NCBI GenBank assembly: GCA_027943335.1
Contig: BSBK01001537.1
Span: 1,072,501-1,136,500 of the forward strand
DNA from: Chamaecyparis obtusa
Lineage: Eukaryota; Streptophyta; Pinopsida; Cupressales; Cupressaceae
Direction: 5' to 3'
DNA: 64,000 bases
Position numbers and translations under genes: made by a program. This document shows positions 55,265 to 64,000 of this stretch, one piece after another (within the stretch, counting starts at the first letter, position 1; each line of letters begins with the position of its first letter). The notes below the pieces were generated by a model. The model saw nothing but the letters and a program-made list of their open reading frames with translations. It was not told the DNA's origin and did no database searches.

Positions 55265-56870
55265 ATGGTCAAACGGGAATAACATCTCATGGAGGAGACA
55301 TTGCGTTGATTGGCAAAAGGTAGAAAAAATGGAGACCATAATGGACATTGTGAAAATTCGGTCACTTTGGACACACAGTGCTCACATTCTCAACTGTTGA
55401 TGTCAAGATTTCCCCTAAGAATAGAAGCACCTTGCAGAGAGCAAGATCCCACTTTCCAGGAGTTGCAAGAGCAATTGAGACAAGACTAGAAGGATGTAAA
55501 CCTCGAGGGAGATATATCCTTCAACGATTATGTAGATCTTCGAATGAAGTACTTGGACAGTAGGAGTCGTGTATACTATAATGATTATATGAAATGGAAG
55601 GTTGGTAAGATAAATTTGTCATCCTTTGATGGGACCAGGACAACATCAACACGAGCATGGGTATAGAAAGAAGATACCTACTTTCAGCTTAACCCAATGC
55701 TAGAAGATGAAGCCATCAAATTTGCAACTCTTTACTTGGAAGGAATCACTCACGAATGGTAGCATCATGGTATGGTCACCCTCATCCACGATCAAGTAAC
55801 CTCATATGTTGAATTCATGGAGAGACTTATAGATCGCTTTGATAGAAAGGATCTAGAGCTCAACTTCAAGGAGCTGGCTCAACTGAAGCAATTTGGACTA
55901 GTAAATAGTTACATAACAGAATTCGAGAGATTGTCTGTGTTGGTGACAGATATCTCGAAGAGGAGACTGGTGGTATTGTTCATGGAGGGGCTAATGGAAC
56001 CCCTGTAAGGTTGGGTCAAAGGGTTGAACCATAGCACGCTCGCCCAAGCGACTAAGAAGGCATGTGGCATGGATACCTCATCTTCTTCTTCCAAAAGATA
56101 CACACATGCCAAACCACCCCTCGCACCGAAGGAGAAAGATAACAAACCGTATCCGAAGAAGCCATCATTGGATGAGGCAACAAAGCAAGAACTCAGGAGG
56201 AGAAAGCTTTGTTACACATATAAGGAGCCATGGGAGCCCAATCAGCAATGCTTAGGCAAAGGAAAAATCCATTGCATTGAAGTAGTATGTGACGGCCAGG
56301 AGGAAAATGAAGATTCTAAGCCATAGGAAAAAGAAGAAGCTAAAGGAGAAATAAATCACGCAAAGAGAATGGCCACACTGGTTCGGAGAGGGGGCATCAT
56401 GGCAGCACTAACTGGCACCCCAAGGTGCAGTGTATTTTGGCCCTTTCGGGTTTGTGGTACGTTCCAGGGATAGTGGGTCCTAGTCATGCTAGACAACGAG
56501 GCCTCTCTCAACTTCATCAACTCATCACTAGCACCCAAAGAGGTTTGCATACGGAGGAGCATGAGGGGTTTGAAGTCAAGGTAGCGGGAGTAAACCTACT
56601 ATCATGTACTCATCTGGTTCCGCAACTGAGTATTACAATGGGAAACTACACGGTAACAAATGACTTCTTTGTAGTAGATCTTGATGATACAAATGTCATC
56701 TTGGGCATTCAAAGGATGGAGACCCTCGATCAAGACACATAGAGTTTCAAAAGGATGGAATTCTCATTTGAAGTGGATGGCAAGAAGGTGGTACTAAGAG
56801 GAATGTTGAATGGCGGCCCTAGGGAGATTTTAGAAAAATCGATAGGAAAGCCTACTGGTGCCCGAACAAA
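55265..56870 (+). pseudogene. gag: Ty3 gag-protease of G, broken
   Basis: Gag begins after about 130 bases of AT-rich extra sequence. HLMEETLR-LA matches D, followed by INLSSFDG, FDRKDLELNFKELAQLKQF and ITEFERLSVLVTDISKRRLV. The zinc knuckle is destroyed (CYTYKEPWEPNQQC). The protease triplet reads MLDNEASLNF, as in D. Many stops. Similarity to D ends near 56870, where copia sequence begins. Confidence 0.85.
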
Positions 56871-56889
56871 AGGATAGGAAAAATAGTGG

Positions 56890-58175
56890 AGAGTGCAAAC
56901 GTGTAGATAGATGAGCATTCAGAACAGAGTGATAAGATCAATCAAGGTAAATCTGACAATCACCAAGGCTATGACTTCAATGACCAAATAGAATTCAATG
57001 AAATCATAGTCACTGATGAAGGAGAACAGGTAAACAGACCTATGGAGCAGCGTAATGTGTCTAAGCAAGGAAGGGATCAAAACGTAAGACCAATTGAAGA
57101 AGGTGAACAAGAAGATGTTCATGATCATGATGGAAATGTTGCTTAACCGGAAAGAGAAGATCGGGATCACCGACCAGCTCTACCAAGGCATGTTACCTAT
57201 CATTCCAATGATAACATTATTGGTGATAAACATGACAACATTCTAACCAGGAGAAGGGCTAGAGAAAGTACCTGTCTACTTTCTCGCATAGAGCCTAGGA
57301 CTACAAGAGAAGCTCTGGAAGATGACAACTGGGTCAAAGCAATGGAAGAGTAGCTAGAGAAAATAGTAAAGAATGAAACATGGACTCGTGTACCTAGACC
57401 TGAGGACAAGAATGTTATAGGCACCAAGTGGGTGTTTAGAAACAAGCTGAACAAAGAAGGAAAGGTGGTGAGGAGCAAAGCAAGGCTCTTCTGCAAAGGA
57501 TACGCACATGAAGAAAGACTAGACTATGGGGAAACCTTTGCACCGGTAGCAAGACTAGAAGGGGTAAGAATTTTGCTTGCCTATGCTGCCCATAAAAGGT
57601 TTAAAGTATATCAAATGGATGTAAAATCTATATTTTTGAATGGTATACTGGAAGAGGAAGTATATATAAAGCAGCCAGAGGGCTTCTCATCCACCGAGAA
57701 AACTGATATGGTTTGTAATTTGAAGAAGGCTCTCTATGGACTGAAGCAAGCCCCAAGAGCTTGGTATGAGAGATTGCACTCAAACCTCCTAAGCATAGGA
57801 TTCACAAGAACAGGTGACAACAACAATTTGTACCGTAAGACTGGTAAAGAAGAAGGAAATTTGATTGTTGAGATATTTGTGGATGATATCATGTTTGGAG
57901 GCGATGATAAAATGAGAAAAGACTTTGCTGAAGAAATGAAGAAAGAATTTGAAATGTCTATCATTGGTGCAATAAAAAATTTCATAGGCCTACAAGTCTA
58001 TCAGCTCAGTAAAGGTATATTCATATCCCAGTCAAAGTATATTAAAGAGATTCTTAAAACATTTGGACTAGAAGAATCTAGACGAGTTGGTACACCAATG
58101 ATAACTAATTGCAAGTTATCAAAGGAGGATGATGCCAAAGAGGTTAATGAGACACTACTGATCAATGATCGGTAA
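56890..58175 (+). pseudogene. pol: Ty1/copia reverse transcriptase, element P
   Basis: The upstream part (56910-57430) reads NQGKSDNHQGYDF ... RTTREALEDDNWVKAMEE with stops, the lead-in to copia RT. From 57432 an open frame of 247 codons holds KARLFCKGYAHEERLDYGETF, MDVKSIFLNGILEEEVYI, LKKALYGLKQAPRAWYERL and the catalytic FVDDIMFGG. Gag, protease and integrase of this element are absent; it is joined directly to Ty3 fragment G. Confidence 0.92.
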
Positions 58176-58830
58176 ACTTCAGTATGTTGTGCACAGTAGA
58201 CTGAAAATTGCACATGCGGTAGGTATTGTGGCAAGATTCTCTGCAAATCCAAAAGAGACACATTTGATAGCAATAAAAAGAATCTTTAGATATCTAAAGG
58301 GGATTGAAGAGTATGGTCTCTGGTTTCCTCACAAAGGAGGTTTCGAGGTAATAGTGTTCACCGATGCAGATTGGGCGGTTAACATTGATGACAGAAAGAG
58401 CACAAGTGGAGGTGCATTCTTTCCTGGAGAAAGGATTGTGTCATGGACAAGCAAGAAGAACTGCATATCACAATCCACAGCAAAGGCTGAGTATGTTGCT
58501 GCAGCTATCAACTGCACACAGTTGATCTGGATAAAATAGATATTAGAAGGAATCCAAGAACATGTCCTTGAATAGATAGCAATATTTTGTGACAGAACGA
58601 ATGCAATCAACATATCCAAAAATCATGTTATGCACTCAAAGACAAAGCACATTGCTATAAAGTATCACTATCTAAGAGAGCAAGTGTAGAACTAAGAAGT
58701 CAGGCTGGAATATGTTTCCACAAAAGAACAAGTAGCTGACATATTCACAATGCCTTTACCGTAAAGTACCTTTGAATATCTCAGAGGTAAACTAGGGGTC
58801 ATTCCCCTTCATGATCTTCAGTAAAAGGAT
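58165..58830 (+). pseudogene. pol: Ty1/copia RNase H, element P
   Basis: One frameshift after RT. MIGKLQYVVHSRLKIAHAVG, FTDADWAVNIDDRKSTSGGA, SWTSKKNCISQSTAKAEYVA and, after stops, IKYHYLREQV and KEQVADIFTMPLP: the complete RNase H and tail of a plant copia element. Confidence 0.9.
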
Positions 58831-59029
58831 AGAGGAGATCATCAATCCGACAAGTGCAAAAGGAGGAAAGAGTTTCATCTAAACCAGATTGGTAACCGAG
58901 GACTACTACTTGTAGGGGGAGCAGTCATCAAAATGGAAGGTCGTTTGACAAGCATTTGGCATTACTATCAAAGGGGAAGATAATCGAAGAAGCATTAGTG
59001 AACCGATAACATAGTATTGCCATCAATGC

Positions 59030-59042
59030 CAAAGGGGGAGAT
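59030..59042 (+). promoter_or_regulatory. Polypurine tract of element P
   Basis: AATGCCAAAGGGGGAGAT directly precedes TGTTGGCATTG. Elements J and M have the same tract on the minus strand. Confidence 0.8.
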
Positions 59043-60305
59043 TGTTGGCATTGTCGATAAGGATGCAACCAGTAAAAAGACCACCGATAATAATCAGTGG
59101 TATTGTCATTGATGTCTATGATAACAATGTCCAAATGCTAGGGAACCGGTGACATAGTGATGAGCAAAGTAAAGTCCAACAATGCACTTGAATAGAGTAC
59201 TCGGCGTAGTACTTGTTAATCCTAACCAATTATTGAGAGGGGGGGGTGAATGAGTAAATACAATTTCTATTCCAATTAAACCTTATATATATATATATAT
59301 ATTCTTTCAGAATTAACAAAATATAATCAATCACTTATAAATAGAAATAGAAATACATAGGTCGACACAGCATATATATGTGGAAACCATCGGTTAAAAG
59401 GAGAAAACCACGGTGGGACAGAACCCACAACTTTACTACTGCAGTAATAAAAATGCCCTATTAAAGGCTTACAAAGCACTGGTAAGAGTGCTACCTGGTA
59501 AAGGAATTTGGTAGAAGACCTGTTAAAATCTTGAACCTGTTAGGAGTCGCCTTGTGAAAGGACTTTCAACACCAATTAAGATGTTACCCGGTAAAGGGAT
59601 TTATACAAGAACCTGTTAGGGTTCACCCTGATTGAGAGATTTGAATCTGCTCTCACAATTCAAAGCAATGATCTATAATGACACCTTTTGTCTGATTAGA
59701 TCATACCTATTACCCTTTTGCTTTGCTTGGCTGTTGAACCCTTCTCTGTCTTTCACTTCTCAGAAGACTCTCCTTCCTCTGCTCTGTACGCTCTCAACAT
59801 TCAACAACGCTTCTTGTGTATACAATGACCTGTATTTATAAGACATTATTCTTATTAAAAATACTTTCTCATAGTTCCGCCAAGCTGTAAACTCACCCAT
59901 AAATCATGCATGCAAAAAGCTTGAAAAATGATCTTGAGTTTACCTTGAAACATCCGTGTAGAAATAAAGCTAACTCCAGTTACAAAGCTAACTTCGGTTT
60001 CAACTGTGAATTCTCCGTATAATCCTGTTTTAACTGAGACTGCTCCGCATAGTCCGGTTCGGATTATCATGCAGTCGACCGGTATTTAAATTTATACTCG
60101 GTTGGTCATACATTCCTTGTATGTCTTTTAAGATTGGTTGAAAACACTTTGTTTTGTCTATCGGTGCATATTACAGAGTATGATTAGTCTACCGGTTTGA
60201 TTAGTCTACTGGTGCTCCGGTGGGATTGATGTTTGCATTTTACTTAACCAATGACAACTTAAATATGTCAACAGTACTAACTGTTCAGAGTTGGTGACCG
60301 GTGAA
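59043..60305 (+). repeat. 3' LTR of element P, interrupted by S
   Basis: Begins TGTTGGCATTGTCGATAAGG. Only 59043-59213 and 60274-60305 are present, since S and then M are inserted. Confidence 0.7.
59214..60273 (-). mobile_element. Solo LTR S with target duplication GTACT
   Basis: TGTTAATCCTAACC ... TATGTCAACA with perfect GTACT on both sides (59209-59213, 60274-60278). It belongs to the J/L/M LTR family. There is no interior, so it arose by LTR-LTR recombination. Confidence 0.92.
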
Positions 60306-61439
60306 TGTTAATCCTAACTAGTGACTTCGAGGGGGAGTGAATCAGTCAATTCAACTTATTTAACCTTTTTGTTTACCTCCTATCCCGTTAAACTGAATAC
60401 AGCTACTATGTAATATTGAAAATAGAATGGATGCTTAAGTAACCTGAACAGAAATCACATACACAAGCTAACACAAGATATATACATGGAAACCCTCAGT
60501 TAGAGGAAGAAAACCACAGTGGGACAGAACCCATGAACTTCACTACTGTAGTAATAAAGCTTCCCTATTAAAGGCTTACAAAAGCTCTTGTTAGAATGCT
60601 ACCCAGTCAAGGGATTTGATATAGATTGGTTAAGATCTTGATCCTATAAGGAGTCACCTCGCCAGAGGACTTAATAACATAAGTCAAGATGTCACCCGGT
60701 GAAGGGATTTATACAATGGAACCTATTAGGGTTCACCCTCATAAAAGGGATTTTTATGAGCTTCACACAATAAAAGAAATTATCTTCTTTAGACACTCAA
60801 TCTGTCAATCAGATGATACCTGTTCTTTTCTCGCTCTACTTGGATGTTCAATCTTTGTCTTTCACTTGTGGTGACTGTAACCCTTCTAAGAAGACTCGGC
60901 TCTTTTGCTTTGCTCTCTTTCTGCACTCTTGATTTTCAAAAACAACTCTTCTAATGCACGATGACCCGTATATATAATGATCTCCACATTACCACACCGA
61001 ACTGTGGCGCCAAGCTGTAACTCTTCCAAAATGTTGTTGTTTTGGAAAGCGATCTGAAAGTGTCGCATGTAGAACTCTTGATCAAGCCAAAACGCTCGCA
61101 TACAGAACTTCAGTTCATCTCGAAACGCTCGTAGAAAAACTCCAGTTCATCCCAAAAACTCTCTACAAAAATCGGATCTAATTATAAAGCACGGATTGGT
61201 AGATCGTATACTTTGAGCAGGAACTGGTGTGCTACCGGTTGAGTCTTCTGCCTCCTGTGGTTTTCTAGTGGACCGGTTGGACAAGACCAGTATTATTGTG
61301 ACCGGTGTATGTGCACTAGTTACCTAGTAAGTTTGATGGTTGTCGACTGGGACAACTACCGGTTCACCACTATTGCTCTAACTCAAAGGCCGATGTGTTT
61401 GATATTTGCCAATGATGAAAACTAACCATAATGCCAACA
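60306..61439 (-). repeat. 3' LTR of element M
   Basis: Plus-strand TGTTAATCCTAACTAGTG ... AATGCCAACA. Same family as J, L and S, diverged. The minus-strand tract CCAATGCCAAAGGGGAAGAT abuts it at 61440-61460. Confidence 0.85.
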
Positions 61440-61680
61440 ATCTTCCCCTTTGGCATTGGTGGCAAAACATATCATAACTTACAAAGGAGTATATATAATT
61501 GAAGATCTCAACACAATACTTCCCGTGTCAGGTATCATCCTTTCAACTGATACTTCCCTTGTCAACTAGTGTATATATTGCCATTACTTCCCCTGTATCT
61601 GTTTTTACTGAGTCACCATACTAGCCAATCTCTTCCAATCGTCCCCTTTTTGCCTCCAAGGGACAAAGGGTGTGAAAAAC

Positions 61681-63711
61681 TCATAATTGAAGTCGGTTGA
61701 AGATGTCCTTGTAGAGTTTCCTGGCGGAAACGAGGAGTGGTTTCCTTGCAGCTATGACTTGGTCAAGGTTATACTTCATTGCTTGTAGAGAGACAATTAG
61801 GTTCTCCATGTCCTCAATTGTCTTGCAGTCTGGCTCATTGAGAAGTGTGTCAGCATCTTTTGCTGCTTTCTGCATCACATCAAAAGTGGGAGCTATGTAT
61901 AGCTGAAATCCAATGAGATCTTGGATTCTCTTTGTATGCTCCTCGGATGCTTTTCTCAGTGTGAAAGCTAAACTGGTTAGCTCACGACTGTACTTTTTTG
62001 TTGAAGAGGTCTTTGGATTGAAACATGATATTGTCTCTTTTAGCTCCTGTGATGTCATGTTGGTTCTCTCTGTGATATACTTCACAAAATCTTCAAAATT
62101 TGAAGTGTTCTTTATTAACTTTTCAGCGTCTTGAACCTGTTTCTTTAGTTCCCGGTGCTGGTAGCCACAATTGCTTTGATTGCTTAAATCTAGTCATGTA
62201 GGATATTGATTCTCTCGTTTCATAATGATCTATAGCTACAGCTTTTGGATCAGTTATGTCTTCTCTAATTGTTTGTGCCAGAATTTCTAGTTGATCAATG
62301 ATAGGTTCTTCTTTATCAATATCTGCATATGGAGAAAAATTATACTGAATATTCTTTACATTATTGAGAACCATATCTTGTTTCCTCTTTGTGAGCAGCT
62401 TGAGTTGTCTTGTTGACATTTTTCTGATGTCAATCAATGTGTCCCCTCTTGGTGGAGTTTCTACTTTCCCTTTCTTGGAATCAGGGTCTGCCGCAAATGA
62501 TAGTTTCCTTTTCAATGAAGATGAGCTTGGTATATTTGCTGGTTGTTTCTGTTTAGTGCCCTTTTCTAACTCTTCTTCTGGTTGCTTCTCTTCTTTCACC
62601 TTTTCTTCTTGTTGTTTCTCTTCTTCTTCCTCTACCTTGCCTGCCTGTTGCTCTTCTTCTTCTTTGTTGACCTCATTGACATGTGTCTTTACTTCTTTCT
62701 CTTCGGCAACCTATTGGGCAACTTTGGTCATCTTTGCTTTATCAGTATCTTTTCCCTTAGCCATCCTTGCTTATGATTCCCCTCTTTCTTGTGATTCTGG
62801 TCTGATTGGTGTAGCCTGTACACCGATTGGGGTCTTCTCACCGGTTTTGTCCTGCTCACTATTCACTGGTTGTGTCCTATTCACCGGTTGCGACTTGTTC
62901 ACCAGTTGTGTCTTGATCGTCTTTATCCGTAGATACCTCAGTGTCCATTGACAGTTCAGAGGACTATGTCCTTTGCCTGTTGAACTTGAGATGTATCCTG
63001 AGGACCTATTGAATGAGGTGTCTCAGCAGATACCTGTTCCAATGCCAATTTCTCTTGCCTCTTTGTTGGAGTGCTGAAATCATGATTTTTCCATAATTTC
63101 ACTTTTTCTTCATACACTTCTTGTTCTTAGCCATTTATGATTTTGGCTACTCTATTTCTAGAATCCAGGTTCAATACTTTTGCTTCAATGAGAATCTTGA
63201 TTGCTTCTTCATCTAGACCTAGTTCTACCTGTTCTAAAATTTCCCTTATGATGTTTGCATCTTTTGCTATTCCTCTCCATTTTGTTAGTAGCCTTTTATT
63301 CATTTCACCTGGGAAAATAGATCTGTAATCCTTGGGTCCGCGGTTGAAATCAAGAAAACTCTCTAACAAGGCTAGTTCTATTTTGGCTTTATCATCAGTG
63401 CCTAAGGCATTGAACCATTTCGCGGCATTGCTAACCTTACCAAAATCTAATATTTCATCAACTATGTCAACAACAGTAAGCGCTTTAGCCTTACCTTTTT
63501 CTGGAAATGCTAGAATAGTTAGTGGAGTTAGAACACCACCGGTGTCTTCAGTGATGTCTATAATAAGCGGTTTTGTTGCTGGCTTTTGGTGGATTGGTGT
63601 ATCAATGCCCAGAATGCCTTTGCCTCTCCTAGTGTGCTTTTTTGGTTTTAGCGAGGGCTTATGACATTCAGCTTCAGCCTTGTGTTGCTTCTCTAGAATG
63701 GTGTCCAGATT
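61681..63711 (-). pseudogene. Second ORF of element M (C-terminal two thirds)
   Basis: Homologous to L's second ORF. 63127-63369 (FLDFNRGPKDYRSIF, LDSRNRVAKIING) and 61681-62085 share one frame; 62123-62599 (MSTRQLKLLTKRKQDM) is in another, so there are frameshifts. The end RKLYKDIFNRLQL-stop shows the natural C-terminus that L lost. It is interrupted at 63711 by LTR N. Confidence 0.78.
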
Positions 63712-64000
63712 TGTGAAGAGCCTAGCTGGCTCTCTATTACAAATTGGCTCTTTTTAAAATTTAATTGCAATTATTTTGTATTTTAAAACATATAAAACAT
63801 TAATAAATTTTCTCCCACATTAAATAGAACCAAATTGCAATTTCCTATATACTCTGTATGCTTGCTAAATCAATCAAATGATAATTACCAACATTTATTA
63901 GACAATACAAGAAGTATTTAATTCAGATTTGCACCTTTCACAAATTGCAGCATGACTGAAATTGTATCGCAGCCTCTTGGAATGACACAAAGAAGGCTGA
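63712..64000 (-). repeat. LTR N, truncated by window edge
   Basis: TGTGAAGAGCCTAGCTGGCTCTCTA matches the B LTR start (TGTGATGAGCC-A-TGGCTCTCTA), so a B-like element is inserted in M. Confidence 0.75.

Noticed and set aside
22019..61439. Recurring short direct repeats such as GGTTAAGGGATTT, considered as a CRISPR-like array
   Set aside because: Spacing is irregular, units vary, and they recur within LTRs of one family in plant DNA.

Overview
This is plant nuclear DNA made almost entirely of nested transposable elements. Supporting signs are plant-type LTR retrotransposons primed by initiator-Met tRNA, chromodomain Ty3 elements, a plant L1 LINE with an RNase H domain, and one intron-bounded exon. 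Very long nests and sparse host sequence suggest a large-genome plant such as a gymnosperm; the species is inferred, not shown. Element letters below are mine.

Layout. 1-2318: end of minus-strand element C (partial ORF, primer-binding site, LTR), sitting inside the 5' LTR of D. 2319-20070: chromovirus D (plus) with solo LTR F (2912-4835, duplication CTCTT) in its 5' LTR and the Tat/Athila-like Ty3 element E (10075-19751, duplication CTTAA) in its 3' LTR. 20076-21466: solo LTR H. 21467-23432: 5' end of a Ty1/copia element I (minus). 23433-23940: sequence carrying a half 5S rRNA. 23940-29200: an L1 LINE whose 5' part is inverted relative to its 3' part. 29789-37952: remnant J (minus) holding element A (31049-37342, plus). 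37953-47476: chromovirus remnant K (minus) holding element L (38882-46392, minus). 47477-48737: low-copy-looking DNA with one exon of a GRAM-domain-like host gene. 48738-54067: element B (minus). 54201-60305: chromovirus fragment G fused to copia fragment P, whose 3' LTR holds solo LTR S. 60306-63711: element M (minus). 63712-64000: LTR N, cut by the window edge.

Two partnerships stand out. (1) A, B and C share LTR ends, initiator-Met priming sites and, for A and B, a conserved hairpin plus polypurine tract with chromovirus D. They lack reverse transcriptase and integrase and instead encode unknown proteins, including a C-terminal module with a conserved hydrophobic segment. (2) J, L and M share LTR ends and polypurine tracts with copia element P. 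They carry a gag-like ORF with four zinc knuckles followed by a second ORF of about 1,180 codons preceded by its own TATA-like sequence. A related-looking extra ORF lies downstream of pol in the unrelated Ty3 element E. These look like non-autonomous retroelements using cognate autonomous partners, and they are the best candidates for an undescribed system here.

Nearly all coding regions carry stops or frameshifts. The clearest apparently intact pieces are the 157-codon open start of C at the left edge and the GRAM-like exon.
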